Assembly: GCF_014648675.1 (NCBI RefSeq)
Contig: NZ_BMRO01000001.1
Coordinates: forward strand, 268,017 to 332,016
Source of the DNA: Actinomadura livida
GTDB taxonomy: Bacteria > Actinomycetota > Actinomycetes > Streptosporangiales > Streptosporangiaceae
DNA: 64,000 nt
Reading direction: 5' to 3'
The position numbers and the translations under genes were made by a program. Positions 37,896-45,753 of this stretch are shown one piece after another; the stretch's first letter is position 1, and each line of letters starts with the position of its first letter. Below the pieces are notes generated by a model. It worked only from the letters and a program-made list of their open reading frames with translations. It was not told where the DNA came from and made no database searches.

Positions 37896-39284
37896 ATGGC
37901 GAGCAGCACAGCGGCGGCAGGGGCCGCGCAGTCGTACACCTACACGCGGCCGTCCGGGCTGGACGGGGGGCTCCTCGGGCTCTCCACCTCCGGCGGGACG
38001 ACGAGCGGCGGGCCGCGGGCGCACCCGCACTTCTTCAGCGGCGTCCTCACCCGGCCCGCGCCGGCCGCGGCGGCGCTGCTCGGGCTGGCGGACGTCGCGC
38101 GGACCCGGTACTTCCAGCCGCGGCCGACCGCCTTCCGCGACCCGGTCGTCACGTGCAGCGGCGACCGGCTGCGGCTGGAGTCGTTCTCCGCGTGCGGCGG
38201 CGTGTACGCCCGGCTGGACGTGCTGGAGGCCGCGATGGACGGCGAGGTGCACGACCGGGGCACGACCAACGTGGACGTGAACGGCCCGCTGCGCGAGGCC
38301 CTCGCCCGCGTGGGCGGCTCCGATCCGCTGCACCTGGCGGTCGGCGCCGACGAACTGGCCGTGACCACGATGGACGGCGCGGTCGTGGAGAAGAAGGTGC
38401 CGCTGCCCGACCGGTGGCTCCGGGGTTTCGCCGAGGTCCAGGTGATCACGGCCGGGTTCGATCCGCGCGGCGAGCTGGCCGCGGCGGACGCCGTGCGCTT
38501 CCTGCGCTCGATGCCCCGCGCGCCGCGCGGCGCGCTGTGGGCCGTGCCCGCGGGGCGGACGCTACGGCTCACCTCCCGCCCGTCCCCCGGCGCGGTGTGC
38601 CTGGCCGGGCCCGAGCGCCTGCGGACGATGCTGCCGCTGCTCCGCTTCGCCACGGCCCTGCGCGTCTACGGGCCGCCCGCCGGCGCCCAGAGCGGGCCGA
38701 TGTCGAGCGTCTGGGAACTGGAGCTGCCCGGGATGCGGTACGTCCTGACGCTGTCGCCCGGCCACGGGCGGGGCTTCTCCGGGGAGGGCGCCGTGCTGGA
38801 CGCCCTCTCCACCGACGAGGCCGCGGCGGACGCCGACCTGATCGGCGCGCTGCTGTCCTTCGAGCCGCGGGTCGAACCCGACCTGCTCGCCGAGCGCTCC
38901 GGCCTCACCCCGGCCAGGACGAAGGCGGCGCTGACCCAGCTGGGCACGTCCGGCCGGGTCGGTTTCGACACCGCCGAGGCGGCGTACTTCCACCGCGAGC
39001 TCCCCTACGACCCGGCGCGGGTCGCCGACCTCAACCCGCGGCTGCGCGCGGCGCGGGCGCTCGTGGAGGCCGGGGCCGTGCGGCTCACGTCCGGCGACAC
39101 GGCGGTCGTGCTGAGCAACGAGCAGGAGCGCAGGGTCCGCTTCATGGAAGGGCACGCGACGTGCACGTGCCCGTGGTGGTACGACCATCGCGGGGAACGG
39201 GGGCCGTGCAAGCACGTCCTCGCCGCGGGCATCGTCCGCCGCGAGCCCGGCGCGGCCGCCGCGGGGGCGGAGGCCGCCCGATGA
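37896..39284 (+). CDS. SWIM zinc-finger protein
   Basis: 462-residue protein. The only clear domain is a C-terminal SWIM finger (CTCPWWYDHRGERGPCKHVLA, residues ~424-444; pattern C-x-C-x(n)-C-x-H), which binds zinc and usually nucleic acid or protein. The large N-terminal part has no motif I recognise. It overlaps the next gene by ATGA, so the two products are stoichiometric. This SWIM/large-partner pair is repeated in many actinomycetes, often near MoxR or VWA genes, but none are present here. The ATG at 37896 is the first in the open frame. Confidence 0.8.
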   Translation: MASSTAAAGAAQSYTYTRPSGLDGGLLGLSTSGGTTSGGPRAHPHFFSGVLTRPAPAAAALLGLADVARTRYFQPRPTAFRDPVVTCSGDRLRLESFSACGGVYARLDVLEAAMDGEVHDRGTTNVDVNGPLREALARVGGSDPLHLAVGADELAVTTMDGAVVEKKVPLPDRWLRGFAEVQVITAGFDPRGELAAADAVRFLRSMPRAPRGALWAVPAGRTLRLTSRPSPGAVCLAGPERLRTMLPLLRFATALRVYGPPAGAQSGPMSSVWELELPGMRYVLTLSPGHGRGFSGEGAVLDALSTDEAAADADLIGALLSFEPRVEPDLLAERSGLTPARTKAALTQLGTSGRVGFDTAEAAYFHRELPYDPARVADLNPRLRAARALVEAGAVRLTSGDTAVVLSNEQERRVRFMEGHATCTCPWWYDHRGERGPCKHVLAAGIVRREPGAAAAGAEAAR

Positions 39285-41941
39285 GCGCGTGGGACGACGT
39301 GCGGAAGGCGATCGACGCCGGTGACCGGGAGCAGACGGTCCGCGTCGTCACCGCGCTGGACGAGCCGGGACGGCGCGAGGTCGCCAAGGAGCTGCCGGGC
39401 GCGCTGAAGGCGATGCGGCCCGGCTCCCGGTTCGGGTTCCCGGGCTGGGAGGCGCAGGAGCCCCTGCTGCTGGCCGGGGCGGGCACGATCGGCGGCCCGG
39501 CGGCCGCGGCGGCCTGGCTGTGCCGGCGGGAGCTGCGGCTCTGGTGGGCGGAGGACGGGTTCGCCGGCCTCTGCGCGGCGCTGTGCGCGGTGACGGCCGG
39601 CCGCCCGGACGCGTGGCGCGCGGAGGTCGGCCGCCGCGTCGCCGCCCGGCTGCGCGTCTCCGGGGACACGTGGTTCCTGTGGCATCTCTCGGCGGCCCTG
39701 ACCAGGTCCGCCGGTGCGCCGCCCCCGGAGTCGGACGGGTTCGTCGCCGGCTGGGCGGCCGAGGGCGGCCGCCCCGGGGAACTGGCCGGGGATCCGTTCC
39801 TGGACCCGCTCCTCCCCAGGCTCTTCGAGGTGGACGGGGTGGGCGCCCTCCTCGCCGAGGACGCGACCCGGACGGACGAGGCCACCTGGAACGGGCGGAC
39901 GTGGATCGGCGCCCTGGTGTCCCTCGCCCGCGACGGGCGGATCGAGCGGGAGCTGCTCCTCGACGGGTGCGTCGGCCGGTTCCTCCGCGGCGGGAGGCCG
40001 CACGAGCTGCGCTGGTTCGTCCGCCTGCACAACGGGCTGGAGCCCACCGCCGACGAGGCCGCCGCCCGCGTGCGGGACTACGTCCGGCTGCTGCCCGTCG
40101 CGCCCTCGACCGTCGCCGACCTGGCGCTGCGGACGGTCCGCCAGGCCGACGACCTGGGCGCGCTCGACGCCGCGCTCTTCGAGGAGGCGGTGGGGGCGCT
40201 GCTGTTCCGTCCCGAGCGCAAGTTCCTGCGCGGCGCGCTGACCTGGCTGGACCGGACGGCCCGCAAGCGCGACCGGGTCGAGGCCACGGTCACCGCGCTC
40301 ACCGCGGTCTTCGGCTCCGAGGCCCTCGACCTGCGGGAGCGCGCCGTCAAGATCGCGGTGAAGCACGCCGCGCGGGCGGGCGAGCCCGCCCGCGCGGAGG
40401 TCCGCGACGCGGCCGCCGTCCTCCCCGCCGAGCTCCGCGCGGCGATCGCCGAGGCGTTCGGCGGGGCCGCCGCCCCGGCGGAACCCGAACCCGTCCCGGA
40501 GCCGCCGCCCTTCGTCCCGCGCGAGTGGTCCGCTCCGATCGGCTCGCTCGCCGAACTCGCCGAGGAGTTCACCGTCCACATGCGCGCCGCCCAGGAGTGG
40601 CGGTCCGTCGAGCGGTTCCTCGCCGCGCTGGTCGAGTTCGCCTACGCCGACTCCGCCGCGGTCCGCGAGGCCCTGCGCGGTCCCGTCGCCGACATCGCGC
40701 CGTGGCTCGCGGCGCCCAAGGTCGACCGGCACACCCGCGTCTGGATCGGGAACGGCTGGGTCCAGTCCGCCGTCCGCAGCCTGTTCGCCCCCGACCCGGG
40801 CCGGTCGCTGGGGTCCAGGCTCCGTTCCGCGTTCCAGAGCTGGGACGAAGAGCCCGCGGGCACCCGCATACCGCTGATGGAGCGTTTCCTCCTCTGGCGG
40901 ATGCGCGAGATCGGATCCGCCCTGGGCCGGGTGCCGCTGCTGCTCGCGACTCCGACCGAGGGCGGCGGCCACGTCGCCCCGGACGTCCTGCTGGACCGGC
41001 TCGAACGGCTGGCGGAGGCCGGGGCCGAGCCGGCGCGGTCCGACCTGCTGCAGGCGCTGCTCCGCCTGCCCCGGGAGACCGACCCGTCCGCCGCGGCGCG
41101 CGCGAAGGCGCTGACGTCCAAGGCCGGCCGGACCGCGGCGTCCTGGCTCGCCCGGGGCGGCCTCGGCGACCCGGCCGTGGAGTGCGAACTCGGCAAGGCG
41201 GACCCGGCGCCCGGCGGCCGGCGGCGCGTTGTCGCGGACCGCCTGGCCATCCGTGTCTCGTCCACGCCGGACACGACCGCGGACCCCGACATCGCCTACC
41301 TGTGCACCCTTCCCGAGGGGAACCGGACGTACTTCCCGCCGCTGCGCTTCGACGGGCTCGGCGGCTTCTGGCCGTCCGTCCTGCCGTCGCACCGCGAGGT
41401 CACCGCCGCCCACCTCCTCCCCCACATCGCGGCAACCGCCGACTACGACTGGGGGCTGGGTCCCGTGATGCACGACCTGGCGGAGGCGGACGGCCCCGCG
41501 GGCCCGGCGACCGCGGCGCTCCTCGCCCTCGCGCTGACGAGCCCGCACGACCGGGTGGGCGCCGACGCCGTCGGGGCGTTCCTGGTCCTCAGCGCCCAGG
41601 GCGCCCTCCCCGCGGCCGAGACCGGCACGGCCCTCGGCAGGCTCGCCGTCCTCGACGGCGTCCCCCTGCCGCGCATCGTGCGGGCCCTGACCGAGGCGGC
41701 CGACGCAGGTGCGGGCGCCGGCGTCTGGGCGACGCTCGCCGCCGCCCTGCCGCACCTCCTCCCCGGTCCCGGCGAGTCCGCCGCGGCCGGCGCCCCGGCC
41801 CTGCTCACCCTGGCGACCCGCGCAGCCGAGACCACGGGGGCGAAGGGGACGATCCCCGCCGTCGCGGACGTGGCCGCCCGGGGCGGTTCGACCCGCCTGG
41901 TCACGGAGGCCGCCCGCCTCCACCGGACCCTTGCAACGTGA
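39281..41941 (+). CDS. large partner of the SWIM protein (DUF6493-like)
   Basis: 886-residue soluble, helix-rich protein with no catalytic or metal motif that I can identify. Its N-terminus MSAWDDVRKAIDAGDREQTVRVVTALDEPGRREVAKELPGAL and a C-terminal block (RTYFPPLRFDGLGGFWPSVLPSHREVTAAHLLPH) look like the DUF6493 family usually paired with SWIM proteins; that label is from memory. The ATG overlaps the SWIM stop, and the open frame upstream overlaps the SWIM gene in another frame. It probably forms a complex with the SWIM protein. Confidence 0.7.
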   Translation: MSAWDDVRKAIDAGDREQTVRVVTALDEPGRREVAKELPGALKAMRPGSRFGFPGWEAQEPLLLAGAGTIGGPAAAAAWLCRRELRLWWAEDGFAGLCAALCAVTAGRPDAWRAEVGRRVAARLRVSGDTWFLWHLSAALTRSAGAPPPESDGFVAGWAAEGGRPGELAGDPFLDPLLPRLFEVDGVGALLAEDATRTDEATWNGRTWIGALVSLARDGRIERELLLDGCVGRFLRGGRPHELRWFVRLHNGLEPTADEAAARVRDYVRLLPVAPSTVADLALRTVRQADDLGALDAALFEEAVGALLFRPERKFLRGALTWLDRTARKRDRVEATVTALTAVFGSEALDLRERAVKIAVKHAARAGEPARAEVRDAAAVLPAELRAAIAEAFGGAAAPAEPEPVPEPPPFVPREWSAPIGSLAELAEEFTVHMRAAQEWRSVERFLAALVEFAYADSAAVREALRGPVADIAPWLAAPKVDRHTRVWIGNGWVQSAVRSLFAPDPGRSLGSRLRSAFQSWDEEPAGTRIPLMERFLLWRMREIGSALGRVPLLLATPTEGGGHVAPDVLLDRLERLAEAGAEPARSDLLQALLRLPRETDPSAAARAKALTSKAGRTAASWLARGGLGDPAVECELGKADPAPGGRRRVVADRLAIRVSSTPDTTADPDIAYLCTLPEGNRTYFPPLRFDGLGGFWPSVLPSHREVTAAHLLPHIAATADYDWGLGPVMHDLAEADGPAGPATAALLALALTSPHDRVGADAVGAFLVLSAQGALPAAETGTALGRLAVLDGVPLPRIVRALTEAADAGAGAGVWATLAAALPHLLPGPGESAAAGAPALLTLATRAAETTGAKGTIPAVADVAARGGSTRLVTEAARLHRTLAT

Positions 41942-41951
41942 TGGCGGCCCT

Positions 41952-41981
41952 TGGTGTTGACCAATGCGACTGGTGTTGACC
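41952..41981 (+). repeat. direct repeat upstream of ogt
   Basis: TGGTGTTGACC occurs at 41952-41962 and again at 41971-41981, a 19-bp period. The second copy supplies a TTGACC that could be a -35 element 35 bp before the ogt start. Confidence 0.4.
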
Positions 41982-42015
41982 CCGTGGGACGCTGGACACA
42001 CCGGAAGGAGCGAGC

Positions 42016-42558
42016 ATGACCGAGACACTCGCGTTCGGCACGGTCGAGACCGTGCTCGGCCGCCTGCTCGTCGCCGAGACCGAGGCGGGGGTCGTGTCGC
42101 TGCACTTCCGCGACACGCCCGCGAACCGCGCCCGCACCGCGAAGGCCGCGGGCCTTCCCGTGGTGGAGGCCCCGGGACGGCTGGCGCCGGTCCTGTCCGG
42201 CCTCCGCGACTACTTCGCGGGCGATCTGAAGGACTTCGAGGTCCCGATCGACTGGCGCCTCGCCTCCGACGTCCAGCGGCGGGTACTGGGGACGCTGTAC
42301 GACTCGGTCCGGTACGGGCAGGTCGTCACCTACGGCGAGCTCGGCGACCGCAGCGGCACGGGCCTCCACGCGCAGGTCATCGGGCAGGTGATGGGGTCCA
42401 ACCCGATCCCGCTGATCGTCCCCTGCCACCGGGTGGTCGCCTCGAACGGCCTCGGCGGCTACAGCGGCGGCTCCGGGGTCGAGGTGAAGCGCTGGCTCCT
42501 CACCCTGGAGGGCGCGATCCCGGCCACCCTCGACTGGGACATCACGCGCGCGCCCTGA
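42016..42558 (+). CDS. ogt: methylated-DNA-protein-cysteine methyltransferase
   Basis: 180-residue suicide DNA-repair protein that removes O6-alkyl groups from guanine onto its own Cys. The active site PCHRVV lies at residues ~135-140, preceded by IGQVMGSNPIPLIV. The helix-turn-helix arginine-finger region is TLYDSVRYGQVVTYGELGDRSG. Length fits Ogt/AGT without the Ada regulatory domain. It starts 74 bp after the SWIM partner gene; a TetR gene follows after 57 bp. Confidence 0.93.
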   Translation: MTETLAFGTVETVLGRLLVAETEAGVVSLHFRDTPANRARTAKAAGLPVVEAPGRLAPVLSGLRDYFAGDLKDFEVPIDWRLASDVQRRVLGTLYDSVRYGQVVTYGELGDRSGTGLHAQVIGQVMGSNPIPLIVPCHRVVASNGLGGYSGGSGVEVKRWLLTLEGAIPATLDWDITRAP

Positions 42559-42615
42559 CGGCGCCGGGGAAACGGCGGCTTACCCGGGCGCGGCCGGGAA
42601 TCGTAGGATGGCGGC

Positions 42616-43200
42616 GTGCCGAAGATCAGTGAGGCGACCGTCGCGGAGCACCGGGCGCGGCAGTTGCGGACGCTGCTCGACGCCGCGCGGGCGCTGGTCG
42701 CCGAGGAGGGCATCGAGGCGCTGTCGCTGGCGGAGCTGGCGCGGCGCGTCGGGCTGTCGCGGCCGAGCCTGTACGAGTACTTCCGGTCGAAGGACGACCT
42801 CGTCGCGGCGATCGTCGAGGCCGAGCTGCCCCGGTGGGCGTCCCTCGTCGAGGAGGCGCTGCAGGGCCCCGGCGACCTGGAGGGCAAGGTCGGGGCCTAC
42901 ATCCGCGTGCAGCTCGGGGTGATGACCGACGGGCGGCACGCCGCCGCGGTCGCGCTGGCCGAGCACGCGCTCGCGGAACCGGCCCTCGAACGCATCCGGA
43001 CGGGCCACGCGCAGCTGCTGCGGCCGCTCGTCGCCGCCCTGGAGGAGGCCGGCGTCCCCGGCGCCGAGCTGCGCGCCGAGCTGATCCAGGGGATGGTCGA
43101 CGCGGCGGCGCGGCTCGCGCAGCGGGCGCCGGGCGACGCCGAGGCCATCGTCGCGGCGACGCTGGCCCAGGCGACGCGGGGGCTGCGCCAGGGGCCCTAG
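42616..43200 (+). CDS. TetR-family regulator
   Basis: 194-residue repressor. The TetR helix-turn-helix is LSLAELARRVGLSRPSLYEYFRSKDDL (residues ~36-62). The C-terminal ligand domain is helical and family-typical. The GTG at 42616 precedes the domain by the usual length. It converges on the SDR with a 4-bp overlap of the two stop codons, so it may not regulate that gene from its own promoter; the target is unclear. Confidence 0.9.
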   Translation: MPKISEATVAEHRARQLRTLLDAARALVAEEGIEALSLAELARRVGLSRPSLYEYFRSKDDLVAAIVEAELPRWASLVEEALQGPGDLEGKVGAYIRVQLGVMTDGRHAAAVALAEHALAEPALERIRTGHAQLLRPLVAALEEAGVPGAELRAELIQGMVDAAARLAQRAPGDAEAIVAATLAQATRGLRQGP

Positions 43201-44111
43201 GAGGCGGCGGCCGCGTAGGCGACGCCGGTGAGGGTCTCGGAGACGTCCCAGAGGCGCTCCGCCTGCCCCGGGCGGTTCGCCTGCGGGGGCGTGACCACTT
43301 CGGTGGGGGCCCCGCGGTACTGGAGGATGCGGGGGCCGTAGCAGGCGCCTCCGTGGACGTCCGGGGCCGCGGCGGCGTAGAGGGACGGCAGGGCGCCCGC
43401 GGCGGCGGACTGGGCGATCACGGCGTTGCCGATGCCGGCGGCCTTCTCCATGAGCGTGCTGCCCTGCATCCGGGGACCGGTCTGCTGGAGGTTGGTGGCG
43501 GCGTAGCCGGGGTGCGCGGCGAGGCTGGTCACCTCCGGGACGCGCCGGTCCAGTTCCCGCGCGAAGACCAGGTTGGCGAGCTTGGACTGGGCGTAGGCGG
43601 ACCACTTGCGGTAGCGGCGCTCGCTCTGCAGGTCGTCGAAGTCCAGCCGCCCGGACCACGCGAACGCCGAGGTGACCGTGACCACGCGGGGCGACGGCGC
43701 GGAGCGCAGCGCGGGCAGCAGGAGCCCCGTGAGGGCGAAGTGCCCGAGGTGGTTGGTGCCGAACTGCATCTCGAAGCCGTCGGCGGTCGTGCGGTGCGGG
43801 ATGGCCATCACCCCCGCGTTGTTGACCAGGAGGTCGACGGACGCGTCGCCGTACCGGGCCGCGAACGCGCGGACCGAGGCCAGGTCGGCGAGGTCGAGGG
43901 ACGCGAGGACGAGGTCGGCGTCCGGCGCGGCCGCCCTGATCCGGTCGAAGGCCGCCTGGCCGCGCTCGGCGCTGCGGCAGGCCAGCACGACGGACGCGCC
44001 GTGCCGGGCGAGCTGCAGCGCGGTGTGGTAGCCGAGGCCGCTGTTGGCCCCGGTGACGATCGCCCGCCGGCCCCGCAGATCGGGGATGTCGCCTGCCGTC
44101 CACCCGCGCAT
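43197..44111 (-). CDS. short-chain dehydrogenase, retinol-dehydrogenase-like
   Basis: 304-residue SDR with a long C-terminal part. Motifs: TGANSGLGYHTA near residue 20, NNAGVM near 95, and YAQSKLAN with catalytic Tyr and Lys near 170. The set resembles WW-oxidoreductase/retinol-dehydrogenase-like SDRs, which act on varied alcohols and ketones. The ATG at 44111 has GGAGGTG five bases upstream, better than a start six codons earlier. It converges on the TetR gene with a 4-bp overlap of the two stop codons. Confidence 0.87.
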   Translation of the reverse strand: MRGWTAGDIPDLRGRRAIVTGANSGLGYHTALQLARHGASVVLACRSAERGQAAFDRIRAAAPDADLVLASLDLADLASVRAFAARYGDASVDLLVNNAGVMAIPHRTTADGFEMQFGTNHLGHFALTGLLLPALRSAPSPRVVTVTSAFAWSGRLDFDDLQSERRYRKWSAYAQSKLANLVFARELDRRVPEVTSLAAHPGYAATNLQQTGPRMQGSTLMEKAAGIGNAVIAQSAAAGALPSLYAAAAPDVHGGACYGPRILQYRGAPTEVVTPPQANRPGQAERLWDVSETLTGVAYAAAAS

Positions 44112-44220
44112 CGGGCACCTCCACGTCATATCGCGACTCCACCGCGGCTACACAAGTTAGACGTGTTCTCGAATAGCGGACAACCCGGCGGCGATGTGGC
44201 GCGGTTCACACACCGCCGGA

Positions 44221-44244
44221 CGCGCCCTCCCGAGGGAGGGCGCG
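44221..44244 (-). terminator. hairpin after the glutathione peroxidase gene
   Basis: CGCGCCCTCCC (44221-44231) pairs perfectly with GGGAGGGCGCG (44234-44244) with two unpaired bases between. It lies eight bases past the minus-strand stop codon; no T tract. Confidence 0.55.
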
Positions 44245-44251
44245 CCGGTTC

Positions 44252-44740
44252 TCAGGACGGGAGGTTCTCCTCGATGGCGGTGACGACCTCGGCCGCCTCG
44301 GGCTCGGCCTGGGGCGCGAAGCGCGCCGCGACCGAGCCGTCGGGGGCGACCAGGAACTTCTCGAAGTTCCAGCGGATGTCGCCGGTGTGGCCCTCGGCGT
44401 CGGGGGTGCCGACGAGGTCCCGGTAGAGCGGGTGGCGCCCGTCGCCGTTGACCTCGACCTTCTCGGTCATCGGGAACGTGACCCCGTAGGTCGCCGAGCA
44501 GAACTCGGCGATCTCGTCCGCGGTGCCGGGCTCCTGCCCCATGAACTGGTTGCAGGGCACCCCGAGGACGGTGAAGCCGCGTTCCGCGTACCTCTCCTGC
44601 AGCCGCTCCAGGCCGGAGTACTGCGGGGTGAGGCCGCACTTGGAGGCGACGTTGACAATGAGCACGGCCTTGCCCCGGTACTGGCCGAGGTCCGCGGGTC
44701 CGCCCCGCAGGCCGTCGATCTCTACGTCGAAGACAGACAT
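44252..44740 (-). CDS. glutathione-peroxidase-family thiol peroxidase
   Basis: 162-residue peroxidase. The catalytic Cys sits in NVASKCGLTPQYSGLE (residues ~30-45), with a Gln in VLGVPCNQFMGQEPG and a Trp in IRWNFEKFLV completing the active site. The Cys, not selenocysteine, and the second Cys in the PCNQF stretch suggest thioredoxin-dependent reduction, as in most bacterial members; actinomycetes use mycothiol or thioredoxin rather than glutathione. It reduces peroxides in the cytoplasm. Confidence 0.9.
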   Translation of the reverse strand: MSVFDVEIDGLRGGPADLGQYRGKAVLIVNVASKCGLTPQYSGLERLQERYAERGFTVLGVPCNQFMGQEPGTADEIAEFCSATYGVTFPMTEKVEVNGDGRHPLYRDLVGTPDAEGHTGDIRWNFEKFLVAPDGSVAARFAPQAEPEAAEVVTAIEENLPS

Positions 44741-44828
44741 GAGGCCGATCCTAGGAGATCACCCCCCGTGACCGGCCACGTCCTCGATCGTCCGGCCGCC
44801 GCCGGACGGGTCCGGCGGCGGCGCGGCC

Positions 44829-44984
44829 TCAGGTGCCCAAGGCGTTCACGAACGCCGCGAGCTGACTGCCCGCCTCGCCGAGCTGGCTGAAAGCGTTGTT
44901 GACCACGTTGGCCGCGTCCGTGGGCGAACTCAGCAAGTAGAAGATGACGAACGCGATAGCCACATAGCGGAGGTTCTTCTTCAT
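44829..44984 (-). CDS. micro-protein A: 51-residue membrane peptide
   Basis: A 51-residue peptide with one helix (residues ~8-20, YVAIAFVIFYLLS), a Pro-rich hinge (SSPTDAANVV) and an amphipathic C-terminus (NNAFSQLGEAGSQLAAFVNALG). It is clearly homologous to the next peptide upstream (shared IAFxxxY, a serine-proline bend, AAxxVNNAxxxLG). Such peptides are widespread in actinomycetes without known role. The ATG at 44984 is the only sensible start. Confidence 0.7.
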   Translation of the reverse strand: MKKNLRYVAIAFVIFYLLSSPTDAANVVNNAFSQLGEAGSQLAAFVNALGT

Positions 44985-45114
44985 CCGTACGCCGTCCCTG
45001 GTTGTAGCGCAGCGACACAACTGACCCGATCCAATTGTGCCCAGGCGCGTCTGCCCGCAAAGCGCGATTTTACTGTGACGCCGAGGCAACCGCTTGGTGG
45101 CCGTGCACGAAGAA

Positions 45115-45140
45115 GCCCCGCACCGCGCGGGGTACGGGGC
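45115..45140 (-). terminator. possible hairpin after micro-protein B
   Basis: GCCCCG (45115-45120) can pair with CGGGGC (45135-45140), or its last five bases with CGGGG at 45128-45132. It lies about 15 bp past the stop of the upstream micro-protein gene. Confidence 0.35.
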
Positions 45141-45154
45141 CAGGGAGCCGTCCG

Positions 45155-45313
45155 TCAGCTCGGGATGGCGCTCATGAACTGCGACAACGACTCGGCGGCG
45201 GTACCGAGCCCGCCCAGGGCGTTGTTGACGAGTCTCGCCGCGCCCTCGGGTCTGCTGATGACGTACCACACCCCGAACGCGATGCCGGCGATCTTCATGT
45301 GCTTCTTGTTCAC
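45155..45313 (-). CDS. micro-protein B: 52-residue membrane peptide, paralogue of A
   Basis: A 52-residue peptide with GTG start at 45313 and the same plan as micro-protein A: basic N-terminus (VNKKHMK), short helix (IAGIAFGVWYVIS), bend RPEGAA, then RLVNNALGGLGTAAESLSQFMSA. About half of the residues align without gaps. A weak GAGGGTGG lies upstream. The two genes are in tandem on the same strand, 170 bp apart, each with its own leader, so they may be expressed separately. Confidence 0.65.
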   Translation of the reverse strand: MNKKHMKIAGIAFGVWYVISRPEGAARLVNNALGGLGTAAESLSQFMSAIPS

Positions 45314-45398
45314 TGCAACCACCCTCTGCGGTCAGATGACTACGGAGAGTGTTTCCCAGTGCCGCCCCATCAGAGATCAACGGCACGCAAAGAGACGG

Positions 45399-45695
45399 TC
45401 AGGTCCCGTTGGCGTGCTCGGCGAGGTACCGGATGTAGAGCGGGCGGAGCGCGTCCGCCAGCTCCCCCTCGCCCGCGTGCGTGAACTCCTCCAGCAGCGA
45501 CAGGCCGTGCACCATGTCGAACTGGGCGCGGCCGACCTCGCCCAGGGACGCCGCCGCCGCGGGGATCGCGCGCAGCAGCTCCCAGAGGAAGCCGACGTCG
45601 CGCCGCTCCTTCGCCAGGGCCATCGCGCGCTCGTACAGCTCCTTGGACGGCAGCCCGTCCAGCTCGGCGGCCCCGCCGGGCGTCACGTCGGACAT
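45399..45695 (-). CDS. conserved small helical protein
   Basis: 98-residue soluble protein made of four or five helices (ELYERAMALAKERRDVGFLWELLRAIPAAAAS, then GELADALRPLYIRYLAEH). No cofactor motif, membrane helix or signal. I recognise it as a conserved actinomycete hypothetical but know no role. It lies 58 bp past the LCP gene on the same strand and may be read through from it. ATG at 45695. Confidence 0.7.
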   Translation of the reverse strand: MSDVTPGGAAELDGLPSKELYERAMALAKERRDVGFLWELLRAIPAAAASLGEVGRAQFDMVHGLSLLEEFTHAGEGELADALRPLYIRYLAEHANGT

Positions 45696-45753
45696 GCTCC
45701 GACTCTAACCGCGCCGGCGCCGTCCTGCCGCGCGCACGTCCTCCGGAGCGCGC

